Part shown: piece by piece, positions 9,856 through 19,029 of the stretch
Position numbering within the stretch: position 1 is the first letter of the stretch
How the letters are laid out: each line of letters begins with the position of its first letter
DNA from: Deltaproteobacteria bacterium
GTDB taxonomy: Bacteria > Myxococcota_C > UBA6777
NCBI GenBank assembly: GCA_002731275.1
Contig: PCBK01000019.1
Coordinates: 28,589-92,588 of the forward strand
Direction of reading: 5' to 3'
Length of the DNA: 64,000 nt
Program-made: the position numbers and the translations under genes
Notes under the pieces: model-generated
What the model saw: the letters and a program-made list of their open reading frames with translations, nothing else
Told to the model about the DNA's origin: nothing
The model's database searches: none

Positions 9856-11601
9856 TTATCCGTCGTGTTTTCCGATGTAGACGCCACGGAAGAAGTGATC
9901 GAATTGCTCGATGTCGAGGCGGAAGATGCCGTCATTTTTACCGTCATTTCCGGGCTCTGTATTTCCCCATGGGTTGCGTAACTGGACGTATTTTTTGCCA
10001 CCTTCTTCTTCGACGCCGAGGACGGAGTAGGCGTGCCACGCGTAGAGTTTTTCACCTGCGTAGCGTTCGGCTTCGGGGCTATCTTTTCCGTAGGTGCTTG
10101 CGGCGACGGGCCATCCTTTCTCGGAGGCTTCGGCGATCTGTTTGTAGATGCGCTCGGGGCCACTGGAGATGAGCTTGTAGCTTGCGTTGCCACCGAGGAC
10201 GGATTCAAAGACGTCGCTAGAGCGTCCACCATCTCCGACTTCGTGGTAGCTGTTTCCGTGGAGCGCAGCGTAGGCTTTCTCGACGATGGGATACCACATC
10301 TCCATCTTCTCTTTGTCGTTGTAATCGGTGTTGGCTGCGCCGTAAAGTGGGCGTCCACCGGGAGAACGGACAACGAGGTCACCGTCGACGGTGACTGTTT
10401 TGTCTTTGTATTTTGCGTAATAGCCGTAACCGGACTTGACTTTGAAGGTCACGTCGTAACTGCCATCACCGTTGTCCTTGATCATGTCCTGGAGTTTTTC
10501 GGGGTTGCTTTGCGCGATGGATCCCATTGCAGCGGCGAAGTAGCAGTTTCCGATGGAGCCTTGTTTGACGTCGGAGGGAGATGCGCCATCGACAAAGAGG
10601 GGCCCTGTGAAGCGTTCGACTTTGTAGTTACCGTTGAGGTGTTTTTCGCGCAGGGCAGGATCTTTGAGATCGACTGTTGTGGGCTGCTCTGGTGTGACGA
10701 CAGGGTCGGTACCCCCCATGGTGATGCTGCCTGCGGCTTCTGAGAAGTCGACATTGTTGGTGCCGTCGCTGACTGCGATTTTGAAGACATCGCTGGGGTT
10801 CCCTTTCAGGATGCTTCCTGCAGGGAGTTGTCCGTTCTCGTCGACTGTGAAGGTGGCGGATTTACCTGTGCGTTCGTTGATGAATCGCAGCTGAGCACCG
10901 GGTTCGGAGACCATCCCATCGCCGATATAGACGGGGCTCAATTCTCCTGGGGCGTTGGACTCGAGGCCGATTGCGTCCGTGTAGACTTGTGCGTTACGTG
11001 TGTCTTCTCCGAGGCCATTGGCTTGCAGGGAGATCCAGTTGCTGACATTGCCACCTGCGCTGCGAGAGCGGACGCGCAGGACGTCGCCTTCTTGTGCGTT
11101 GGGGATGTCACCTTTGAATTGTCCCCATTGATCGGCTTTCAGCTTGATGACTTCGCTGGTCTCTACTCCTTCAGGGTTTGCGGAGATGTTGACGACTTCG
11201 ATCTCGTCACCGGGGTTGGTCACACCTTTGAGACCATCACTCAGGTTGTTGTCGACTTGCAGTTGGAGAGGGCCAAAAGAGTCTTTGAGATCTGCCTGTC
11301 CGACAAGCGCCTGGAGGAAGTTTTTGGCGCCTGGACTCAGTGTGAGTTCGTTGTTGTCGAGGATCGTGTTGATATCGCGACGTTCTTTGTTGGACAGTCC
11401 GTTCTTGGCGAGGTCAAATTGTTCTTGGCGGGAGATACCGGGTTGTTGCATTTTTTCGAGCAACTGCCCTGATGTGGTTTGGTTGATATCGCCGACAGCG
11501 GCGAGGATCTTCAGTACATTTTGATCGTTGATGCTCTTTGTGTTTTGGAACTCTGCTTCGTTGAAGAAGCGATTAATCTGCTTGTCTCGAATGCTTGGCA
11601 T
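9856..11601 (-). CDS. Calpain-like C2 family cysteine protease with Ig-like repeats
   Basis: A 581-residue protein. The C-terminal 270 residues carry the calpain triad: Cys near 355 in QGSIGNCYFAA, His near 523 in WHAYSVLG and Asn near 543 in LRNPWG. The region from about 130 to 300 contains two beta-rich, Ig-like modules rich in Asn, Gly and Asp, and the first 120 residues are helical. No signal peptide is visible, so export, if any, would need another route. Calcium dependence is known for animal calpains but cannot be assumed here. The ATG at 11601 has GAGG seven bases upstream. It is divergent from the kinase gene at 12099. Confidence 0.85.
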   Translation of the reverse strand: MPSIRDKQINRFFNEAEFQNTKSINDQNVLKILAAVGDINQTTSGQLLEKMQQPGISRQEQFDLAKNGLSNKERRDINTILDNNELTLSPGAKNFLQALVGQADLKDSFGPLQLQVDNNLSDGLKGVTNPGDEIEVVNISANPEGVETSEVIKLKADQWGQFKGDIPNAQEGDVLRVRSRSAGGNVSNWISLQANGLGEDTRNAQVYTDAIGLESNAPGELSPVYIGDGMVSEPGAQLRFINERTGKSATFTVDENGQLPAGSILKGNPSDVFKIAVSDGTNNVDFSEAAGSITMGGTDPVVTPEQPTTVDLKDPALREKHLNGNYKVERFTGPLFVDGASPSDVKQGSIGNCYFAAAMGSIAQSNPEKLQDMIKDNGDGSYDVTFKVKSGYGYYAKYKDKTVTVDGDLVVRSPGGRPLYGAANTDYNDKEKMEMWYPIVEKAYAALHGNSYHEVGDGGRSSDVFESVLGGNASYKLISSGPERIYKQIAEASEKGWPVAASTYGKDSPEAERYAGEKLYAWHAYSVLGVEEEGGKKYVQLRNPWGNTEPGNDGKNDGIFRLDIEQFDHFFRGVYIGKHDG

Positions 11602-12098
11602 GTCATGACCTCATGGGCACAAAGTTGTATATAGGTATAAGCGAAACATGCGACACCACAGTGACGTTGATTGCATCATAGGGGCGCATGGAATGTATGA
11701 AGATCGGTAAGGTGTTTGCTGTCATCTTTTGATGGGTGCAAAAACGCGTTGCGTATTATGATGGATAAATGGTCGAATTGTCAATCCAAACAGGCGACAT
11801 TTTTTGAAGGGCGCTTGGACGGTGTGGTCTGTCCGTGGAGAAAGGATGTGCGTTTTCAACTCCTGTCTTGTTGAGCCTTCACTCGCCTGGGGTGAAAACG
11901 ACGCATCTCCTTGTCCTCCTTTGGATGATCTTTGCTGTCGAAGATCGCAGTGCTGTTTGAAAGGGGGGACTTCCTACTTTTGCATACGTACATTTCGAGC
12001 CTTTCTGCTTCTCTTGAGATTTTGTACTTGTTTGCAGGGGGGTCTTGCGATACCATGGGGATGAATTTAGGGTCGAGGATGAAGGAGGCTCGGACATT
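11602..12098. other. Divergent intergenic region, 497 bases
   Basis: It separates the calpain-like gene (minus) from the Ser/Thr kinase gene (plus) and should hold promoters for both. A TATTAT element lies near 11753 with a weak TTGATG upstream. The reading frames that cross it are short and show no protein-like composition. I see no gene, RNA or strong hairpin here. Confidence 0.4.
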
Positions 12099-14444
12099 TT
12101 GGCCTACACATCGCTGGAACAACTACTCATTAAAGAGGACATGATCCAGCCACTCCAATTAAAAGCGGCACAAGCCCTCCAAAAAGAGCAAGGTGGTCGG
12201 ATCGAGGAAATTCTCGTGGGCATGGGGTTGTTATCTGAAGAGCAACTGCTGCGTCTCCGCGCGCGCTCCTTTCAGCAGCATTTTGCCGAGCTTGATGAGC
12301 TTTTAACCCTCCAAATAAGCGAGGATGTCCTGCTCACGATCCCCTACCGTATTGCGTTTCAGCAGTTGATTTTGCCTGTCGCCAGAGTGTCAGGGGGTCG
12401 TTTTCGTCTCGTCGCGCTCGCAGAGCTCTCAAAAGAGGCTGAGGAGTCTATCCTCTCGATGGTCCAGTGCGAAGAGTTTGACTACATCCTCACGACACGT
12501 GAAAACCTCGTGCGCGCCATCCGCTTTCACTATGGAAAAAAACTGCGCGAATCCAATACAGAGAGCCGACAGTCCGAAGCTCGTGCGTCTCGCGAGTTCC
12601 TCGCGCTACGACAAGAGCGGCTCTGTGAGTTCTGTGGCTATCCTTACGAGCCCGGCAAGTGGGTCTGTTCACAATGTGAAAAGGAACTCTATGACGAGAA
12701 GGTCGATCCGCTCGTTGGGGAACAGCTCGATGGCAAGTGGCAAATGGTCCGTCAACTTGGACAGGGCGGGATGGGCCTCGTCTACGAAGGGATCTCGCTC
12801 GAAGATGGCCGCACGGTCGCGATCAAATTTCTTCGCACACAATTCCACATCGATGACGTCGCGCTCGATCGTTTTTACCACGAAATGCAGGTCCTTCGGC
12901 GCCTGAAGCACCCCAACATCGTCTCTGTCTACGAGTTTGGTTATGAGGAAAAGTTTGGTTTCTTCATGGTTATGGAGCTGCTCAGGGGAGCGAGCTTTGA
13001 CACGTTTGTCGAGCTTCACAAAAAACAACCCCCACTCGCACAAATTTGCCAGTTGATGCTCCCTGTCTGCGAAGCCATGGAGCACGCACACAAACAACGT
13101 ATCATCCACCGCGATCTCAAACCCGAAAACATCTTTTTGCTAGGTAGCCCCGAGTCCATCGAGGGAGTGACGGTCCTCGACTTTGGGATCGCCCAGATCC
13201 GTCATGAGACCAAGCGGATCACCGACAATGGTATCACCATGGGGACACCACAATACTTCTCTCCTGAACAAGCGGTCGGTGATGAACTTGACGGTCGCTC
13301 CGATATATATTCTCTCGCGGTGATCTTGTTTGAGGCTGTCACGGGTGGTGACATGTACGAGGCCAACAGTCCCTACCAGCACGCGATGCGGCATGTCTAT
13401 ACGCCGACCCCGACGCCAAGTGAGAAGAGGACTGACATCCACTATCCCGAAAAACTCGAAGCGTTACTGGCCGATGCCCTCGAAAAGAAACCCGAAGAAC
13501 GCATCCCCACAATGGCGGAGTTTAAACGCCGTCTTCTCGATGTCCTGAGCGGTTTTGGTGTCTCACGCGTCGACGAAGATGACACCGTCAAGAAAAAACG
13601 CAAACAAGAGGTAGGGACATACTCGATGATCGGTGTGTCGACGGAGGCCTCTATCCCACGGGTTAAAACGGGGACTGGTATCGCGGCGATGCGTAGCGAA
13701 GCACCCAAAACCCCTGTCCCATCTTCAAACATGCTTGTCGACCACAATGAGTTGGGAGCCCAAGGAAAACTTGGCTCTCTGCCTGTCTACTCCTCCAGTG
13801 GACAACAGGAGAGCTTGCCATTCAAAAAACCCAACCTGGGAAAAACGACACGCCGCAATGGTGATTTTCACGATATTACGACACCTACAGGCCTGCGCAC
13901 CCCTTCGCCACCAAAAGGACAGCTCCACCACACACCCTCCAATGGCTTGCGCACAACTGCGAGCTTTGGCCGGCAGACGAGCGCTGCAAATGTTCGGTCA
14001 TCTGGAACAGTCCGACAAGAGACGATCTCAAGCGCGTTGCGTCGCTCACCTCACAAAACGTATGACGGTATCCATATCCCCAAACAGCCCATCTGGCCCT
14101 GGTTTCTTTTGGCTTTCTTTTTTGTCGTGGGGATGGTTGGTATCCTGCTTTACTTCGAAGTGATACCACCTTCTGCGTATCGTTCCCTTTTGCAAAGTCG
14201 ACAGACTCCCACACACCAAACTGTGTTTATCATCACTGAACCCCCAGGTGCGTTTGTGTGGATTGATGGCAAACGGATGGAAAAGACTACGCCACTAGAG
14301 GCCCAAGTTGAGCCTGGAAAGAGACGCTTTCGTTTCGAACTGAAGGGATACCAGCCGCTCACGAAGTGGGGGAAGGTCAAACTTCAAAAAAAACCCAAGC
14401 ACCTGTTGTTTCGCCTCAAATCTGATCTACGTAGCTTTCCTTAA
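12099..14444 (+). CDS. Ser/Thr protein kinase with GspE-N/MshEN-like N-terminus, zinc ribbon and PEGA domain
   Basis: A 781-residue protein. Residues 1-150 match the type II secretion ATPase N-terminal (MshEN) pattern: a repeated helical half ending RIEEILVGMGLLSEEQL, then a beta-rich half. Residues 177-198 form a CEFCG..CSQC zinc ribbon. Residues 215-480 are a complete kinase: glycine loop LGQGGMGLVYEG, Lys in AIKFL, HRDLKPEN, LDFGIAQ, and GTPQYFSPEQ. A Ser/Thr/Pro-rich linker leads to one transmembrane helix at about 664-690 (IWPWFLLAFFFVVGMVGILL) and a PEGA domain at about 708-765. The kinase is therefore cytoplasmic with a periplasmic PEGA tail. The TTG at 12099 with AAGGAGG nine bases upstream is preferred over a TTG at 12045. 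Confidence 0.9.
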   Translation: MAYTSLEQLLIKEDMIQPLQLKAAQALQKEQGGRIEEILVGMGLLSEEQLLRLRARSFQQHFAELDELLTLQISEDVLLTIPYRIAFQQLILPVARVSGGRFRLVALAELSKEAEESILSMVQCEEFDYILTTRENLVRAIRFHYGKKLRESNTESRQSEARASREFLALRQERLCEFCGYPYEPGKWVCSQCEKELYDEKVDPLVGEQLDGKWQMVRQLGQGGMGLVYEGISLEDGRTVAIKFLRTQFHIDDVALDRFYHEMQVLRRLKHPNIVSVYEFGYEEKFGFFMVMELLRGASFDTFVELHKKQPPLAQICQLMLPVCEAMEHAHKQRIIHRDLKPENIFLLGSPESIEGVTVLDFGIAQIRHETKRITDNGITMGTPQYFSPEQAVGDELDGRSDIYSLAVILFEAVTGGDMYEANSPYQHAMRHVYTPTPTPSEKRTDIHYPEKLEALLADALEKKPEERIPTMAEFKRRLLDVLSGFGVSRVDEDDTVKKKRKQEVGTYSMIGVSTEASIPRVKTGTGIAAMRSEAPKTPVPSSNMLVDHNELGAQGKLGSLPVYSSSGQQESLPFKKPNLGKTTRRNGDFHDITTPTGLRTPSPPKGQLHHTPSNGLRTTASFGRQTSAANVRSSGTVRQETISSALRRSPHKTYDGIHIPKQPIWPWFLLAFFFVVGMVGILLYFEVIPPSAYRSLLQSRQTPTHQTVFIITEPPGAFVWIDGKRMEKTTPLEAQVEPGKRRFRFELKGYQPLTKWGKVKLQKKPKHLLFRLKSDLRSFP

Positions 14445-14502
14445 TTCCCGATCCCCTCCTCGTTTTTTCTTCGTTCCCACCCCCTCGTTTTCCCCTGTAA
14501 CC

Positions 14503-16107
14503 CTACTCGTCTTCGTCTTGTGTGTAGGGAGGTGGGAACATCTCCACATACGTCTGAAGTGCTTTCACACCAGCATATGCACGCTCCTCAATGGTTTTGA
14601 TCCCCTGGATGATAATCAAGATCGCGGCCAGGTCGCCTGTTTTGACCCATGCTTGTAGCAACTCATGCATCAATCTATCTCGCTGTCCCCCAATACGGAG
14701 CTTCTTTGAAGCCCTGAATGCGCCGACAAGGTAGCCTGCTTGCAGGTTGTAGCGCAGGATCTCTTCCACTGCGCGACGACGTGTTTGGCCTTGATCGGAC
14801 GCGGGGCGTTTGATGTCTGCGCCGAGCTTGAGAGCTTCCTTGAACAAGGGGATCGCCTCTTTTTTGCGACCATGGATCATCATTTTGTTGGCGATCATGG
14901 CGATAATGACGGATTTGACACTGTCATCACGGATGGAGTGGGCCCAACTCTTTACGTGTTCAAACAGCTCGACGAGTTTGTCAAAACGATCGGATGCGTA
15001 CAGACCTTCGATCAAGGCGAGCAGCGCTTCTGCACGACTGCGTTCGCTGAGCAGCGTCTCGATGCATTGAAAGGCAGTCTCTATACGTCCTATAAACCCG
15101 AGTGTTTGGCAGATGTCGCAGACAGGCCATGCGTGTTTTTCCGCGATCGTGTGAGGAGGGTGTTGGAGGACTTCGGGGACGATCCTTTCGAGGATGTCTG
15201 CGGCCTTGTCTCCTTGATCGAGAGAGAGGTACATACGTGCTAGCGTCGCTGGTGTCGCACCAGATGTCTGCCAGTGTGCGAGAGCCTCTTCGATCTTTTG
15301 GTGGGCTTCACGTTTGCGCCAGGTCTCGATCATCATCTTGAGACATTCGTCCTGGTAGAGAGGGGGAATCAGCTCCAGGCAGGTCATCACCATCTTGTCA
15401 TCGCGTTCATCGAGACAGTACGCGATGAGCGGACGGAGAATATGGTGGGATTCGTGCTCTTGTTTGATGATGTCGTTGATCAGGGCTGGGATTTTCTCTC
15501 CGTAGCCAGCGCGGTAAAGACCGATCGCGATCTCCGAGAAAAGTGTTTGCAGAGAGAACGAGTAGAAGGCGTTGGGAGCTTGGAAAACCTCAAAAGCACC
15601 GAGGTAATCTTTACAGTAGACGTAGGCCTTAACGAGGTGTGGGTAGGGCTGAGATGGGTTGTATTTTTCGGCGTCGGCCTGTGTTTTGGCCTCAGCGAGG
15701 GTCTCTCTGGCTTTCTGCCGTTGTCCCATCGCGTGGTAGGCCATGGCAAGAGCGGAGAGCGCGACTGTTGCCGGCTCTCCGTCCAGGTTGTAGGACTCCA
15801 TCCAGGTCAGCCCACGTTTCACTGTGACGTTCGCGCCCTCGATGTTGCCGTTGTGTGCTTGGTGCATGGCGACGCGAAAGGTGGCTCTCAATTGGTTGGC
15901 TTCGTAGGTCACCTCTGGCAACATGACCTCTGCGTGCATATCCTTTCCGAGGATTGCATAGACCTCTGCGAGATCTCCACGCACTGTACCGCTGTGGAAG
16001 GGACTCCCTGAGGGCCAGTTGTTGAGTGCGTCTCTGACCTCCGTGAGGATCTCGTCGAGACTCCCTTCTCCATTTTTTCCCGGTGCTTTGACTGAACGAC
16101 GTGCCAT
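14503..16107 (-). CDS. Tetratricopeptide-like helical repeat protein
   Basis: A 534-residue soluble protein made almost entirely of helix pairs. TPR-like features include alternating small and aromatic positions such as ALAMAYHAMGQRQKARETLAEA and KEAIPLFKEALKLGA. About a dozen pairs can be traced, but degenerate spacing makes the count uncertain. There is no signal peptide, catalytic motif or membrane segment. The ATG at 16107 with GGAG six bases upstream is preferred over an adjacent GTG at 16110. It is convergent with the kinase gene (58-base gap) and divergent from the hydrolase gene. A scaffold or interaction role is inferred from fold only. Confidence 0.75.
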   Translation of the reverse strand: MARRSVKAPGKNGEGSLDEILTEVRDALNNWPSGSPFHSGTVRGDLAEVYAILGKDMHAEVMLPEVTYEANQLRATFRVAMHQAHNGNIEGANVTVKRGLTWMESYNLDGEPATVALSALAMAYHAMGQRQKARETLAEAKTQADAEKYNPSQPYPHLVKAYVYCKDYLGAFEVFQAPNAFYSFSLQTLFSEIAIGLYRAGYGEKIPALINDIIKQEHESHHILRPLIAYCLDERDDKMVMTCLELIPPLYQDECLKMMIETWRKREAHQKIEEALAHWQTSGATPATLARMYLSLDQGDKAADILERIVPEVLQHPPHTIAEKHAWPVCDICQTLGFIGRIETAFQCIETLLSERSRAEALLALIEGLYASDRFDKLVELFEHVKSWAHSIRDDSVKSVIIAMIANKMMIHGRKKEAIPLFKEALKLGADIKRPASDQGQTRRRAVEEILRYNLQAGYLVGAFRASKKLRIGGQRDRLMHELLQAWVKTGDLAAILIIIQGIKTIEERAYAGVKALQTYVEMFPPPYTQDEDE

Positions 16108-16316
16108 CACATTCTCCAGCTGTATCGTCTCTTTTGCGTTGTGTTTCTAGCGCGCCTACCCTGATTGAGAAACACACTCGCGCAAAATGCTTGTGTTTGG
16201 TTTGGCATCCCATATATCTTGTATTTCGTATGCCGGGTACTTTGATGCCCGAACTGCCGCCCATCATATCGATGGGGCGTGTCTTTTTCCAGAAAAAAAC
16301 ACAGGAGCGGGACTTT

Positions 16317-17198
16317 ATGACCGATTCATCTCCCTCTGCACAGACGAGACCTGTCCGTGACATCGAACTTACACTGCCTCACATCCAGCTACAGGCGAAG
16401 GCTTGGGGGGCGCCTGATGGTCAGCCCGTGCTCGCACTTCATGGTTGGTTGGACAACGCCGAGACATTTTCGAGGCTGATCCCTCTGCTGCCAGAGGAGT
16501 TGTACATCGTCGCGCTCGATCTGCCTGGTCATGGCCTCTCACAACATCGGGAGAAAGGGGCGATGTATCACTTTATCGAGTGGGTTCCTGATATCTTCGA
16601 TGCGGCAGATGCGCTTGGGTGGGATATGTTTTCTTTGATGGGGCATTCTATGGGCGCAGGTGCTGCGACTTTGGCGGCTGGAGCCATGCCTCAGCGTGTC
16701 GAGAGACTGGTGCTCCTTGAGGGGATCGGTCCTCTTACAACACCACCCTCCGAAGCCCCCGCACAAATGCGGCGCGCGCTTGAACAACGTCATCGTTACT
16801 TTTCGCGAGAGCATCGTGTGTATCCCGATGTCGAGAGCGCTATTGAGCAGCGCATGAATGGTTTCCCCGTCGAAGAAGAGGGGGCCCGACTGCTCGTCGA
16901 GAGAGGGACAAAGATGGACCAAGAAGGCGTGCGTTTTCGCTTCGCCCAGATGCTTCGTGCGACCTCTCTGATGCGCTTGACAGAACCCGTCGTACACGCG
17001 TTTCTCAGCGCGATTGAGTGTCCTACGTTGTTCGTCCGTGCGAGCGAGGGGTTTCTTCATCGCCCCGGTGTCGATGAGCGTGTCAAGCAGTGCAAGCCGA
17101 TGACCGTCCTCGACGTCGAAGGTGGTCACCATGTCCATCTCGATGCACCCGAGCGCATTGCGACACAAGTCGCAGAGCATCTGCATCTCTCTTCTTAG
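16317..17198 (+). CDS. Alpha/beta hydrolase, SERHL-like
   Basis: A 293-residue alpha/beta hydrolase. Visible are the oxyanion-hole strand LALHGWLDNAETF, the nucleophile elbow GHSMGAG, and the catalytic His in GGHHVHLDAPE near the C-terminus. The HGWLDNA stretch is characteristic of the serine hydrolase-like (SERHL) group. The substrate is not predictable. The ATG at 16317 has AGGAG nine bases upstream and starts just before the homologous region; earlier in-frame starts exist but lack a comparable ribosome site. No signal peptide, so likely cytoplasmic. Confidence 0.85.
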   Translation: MTDSSPSAQTRPVRDIELTLPHIQLQAKAWGAPDGQPVLALHGWLDNAETFSRLIPLLPEELYIVALDLPGHGLSQHREKGAMYHFIEWVPDIFDAADALGWDMFSLMGHSMGAGAATLAAGAMPQRVERLVLLEGIGPLTTPPSEAPAQMRRALEQRHRYFSREHRVYPDVESAIEQRMNGFPVEEEGARLLVERGTKMDQEGVRFRFAQMLRATSLMRLTEPVVHAFLSAIECPTLFVRASEGFLHRPGVDERVKQCKPMTVLDVEGGHHVHLDAPERIATQVAEHLHLSS

Positions 17199-17334
17199 GC
17201 TTTTTCCCCACCTCCTTGTTTCTCGTAGTCGCCTCAAAGGCTTGCCTCCCTCTGCCATATGCCTACCTGACAATCCTCATTTGCCTCTCTGTATGTCGAT
17301 TTCATCTATTTGATATATAAGATCAATTTTCTTG

Positions 17335-17383
17335 TGTGACAGGTGCGTGACAAAAACGGAGGGGTTGTCACTCAATTGTCACA
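17335..17383. promoter_or_regulatory. Long inverted repeat with four TGTCAC-type boxes upstream of the DUF2252 gene
   Basis: Two 19-base arms (17335-17353 and 17365-17383) are inverted copies matching at 16 of 19 positions, with an 11-base spacer. Each arm holds two boxes of the type TGTGACA/TTGTCAC whose starts are 12 bases apart, so four boxes lie symmetrically. A TATAAG lies at 17406-17411 just downstream. It is the only striking element in the 330 bases between the hydrolase gene and the DUF2252 gene. It resembles a binding site for a tetrameric or cooperative dimeric regulator. A hairpin role is possible, but no T-run follows. Confidence 0.55.
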
Positions 17384-17528
17384 GATTCAGTCGGAGGTGG
17401 TTTGGTATAAGTGGCGCGAGTCTCTTTGGTCCCTCGGCTGACTCTGTGGTTGTTCGAATGTTCTACCTGCGCGTTCTGTCTTCGAAACCAAGTCGTGTAA
17501 ACATCCTCTCTACAAGGGAGTCTGGGTG

Positions 17529-19013
17529 ATGTGTATGGATAACATTCGCGAAAGAGCGCATGTGTTTTTGATGTGTGTATGTTTTGTCGCAGGTGTGCTT
17601 CTTCTTTGCGGTGTTGGTTGCTCACAGCCGCCGGCGAGAGCTAGCTGGGTGCAACAGCAGCTCATCGAAGACAACTTGACGATGTACCGACGCGATCCCC
17701 ACGCTCTTGCAGGCAAGTTTCGCAAGATGAAGACAAACATCTACAATTACTTTCGAGGGACTGTGCGGTTGTACTTGAGGGATCTGATGCGGACACATAC
17801 ACTCGCCGTTCCCACTAAGTTTGGCACCGCGAAGAGCGCATATGTCGCTTGTGTGATCGATCCTCACCCCGAAAACATCGGAACATATCGCAATCAAAAA
17901 GGTGAGCTGTTGATCGACTTCAACGACTTTGATGGCGCGACATATGCACCGTACTACTTCGATGTCAGACGCTTGACTGTTGGGTTTGCGACACAAGCGA
18001 TTCGAGCGAATATCCATTCAACTGCTCCTCAAGAGTACGACCGACTGCTCAAGCGTGTCAGTGAAGGCTACACTGATGCGATTCGACAGCAGCTCGACAA
18101 GAAACCTCTTCGTATTCGTCCCAAAAAGGGCTTTGGTATCATCCTTGATGATCTGTTCAAGCGTGCTAGAGAGCAGGGGGCTGAGGGCCGCAAGCTCAAC
18201 GAGTACACCAACGTACAATCGGGTCAGCGTGTGATGTTCTACGGCGTGTTAGAGCCTTCGGAGATCGAAGGCGTCATTCGCGATGAGCTTAAGCCACCAA
18301 CGGACGAAGAGAGCGCGATGATCAAGAGGTTGGTGCGGAGTTATGCGCCAACGCGTTTGCAGAAAGTCCCGCTCACGCAGCTTCAGGTCAAAGGGATCTC
18401 CCGTCGTTATGGCGCGGGGGTGAGCAGCTATCCACGTCTACGCTATTACGTTCTCGTCGAAGGTCCTACGTCATCCGTAGATGATGACTGGCTCTTGGAG
18501 TTTAAGGAGATCACTGACATCCCTGAACTCCCTGGGTTTCAGCGTTTTCCTAAGCATCGTTTTGAACACAACGCGCAGCGCGTCGTGATGTTGCAAAGGC
18601 AGCTCCAAGAGAGCGACACAAATGACGTCCATCTCGGCTGGGCGAGTGATGCGCCGATGGTGTTTCGCGTGCGTCATCGGGTCGGGTATCAAAAGAATTA
18701 CAGCACCGATCGATTTTTGGAAAAGTATGCAGATGGAAAGTGGTCTGTGCGTGACTTGGGTGATTTTGCCTACCACGCAGGGCGGTTATTGGCCCGTTCA
18801 CATGCCCGGGCTGAGCTGCTTGTGGGAGGAAAGGGGTTGTCTGTGATCGCAGAGGCGATCGGACAAAGACATGCGGAGTTTGTTGAGGAGACTTTTCGAT
18901 TTGCCAAACAGTACGCAGCCCAGCAGTCAAAGGACTTTGCGTCCTTTGGAGAGACACTTGAGACTGAAGGGCAGTGGTTAGGTTTTCGTTTTCCATCTTT
19001 GCGTTGGTATTGA
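17529..19013 (+). CDS. DUF2252 domain lipoprotein
   Basis: A 494-residue protein with an N-terminal signal peptide and lipobox GVGC, then a DUF2252 domain. Family motifs include YNYFRGTVRLYLRDL, DPHPENIGTY and LIDFNDFDGATYAPYYFDVRRL; the HPEN and FNDFD segments resemble the active-site region of aminoglycoside phosphotransferase/protein-kinase-like folds. DUF2252 proteins are usually seen without export signals, so a lipoprotein form is unusual. An ATG at 17529 and a GTG at 17526 are both usable behind AGGGAG. The barrel protein gene follows after 16 bases, so the two are probably co-transcribed. The biochemical activity is not known. Confidence 0.85.
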   Translation: MCMDNIRERAHVFLMCVCFVAGVLLLCGVGCSQPPARASWVQQQLIEDNLTMYRRDPHALAGKFRKMKTNIYNYFRGTVRLYLRDLMRTHTLAVPTKFGTAKSAYVACVIDPHPENIGTYRNQKGELLIDFNDFDGATYAPYYFDVRRLTVGFATQAIRANIHSTAPQEYDRLLKRVSEGYTDAIRQQLDKKPLRIRPKKGFGIILDDLFKRAREQGAEGRKLNEYTNVQSGQRVMFYGVLEPSEIEGVIRDELKPPTDEESAMIKRLVRSYAPTRLQKVPLTQLQVKGISRRYGAGVSSYPRLRYYVLVEGPTSSVDDDWLLEFKEITDIPELPGFQRFPKHRFEHNAQRVVMLQRQLQESDTNDVHLGWASDAPMVFRVRHRVGYQKNYSTDRFLEKYADGKWSVRDLGDFAYHAGRLLARSHARAELLVGGKGLSVIAEAIGQRHAEFVEETFRFAKQYAAQQSKDFASFGETLETEGQWLGFRFPSLRWY

Positions 19014-19029
19014 GTACGGAGTGTTTGTC

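Noticed and set aside
15274..16011. 245-codon plus-strand frame opposite the TPR-like gene
   Set aside because: No ribosome site or protein-like pattern; the minus-strand gene explains the region.
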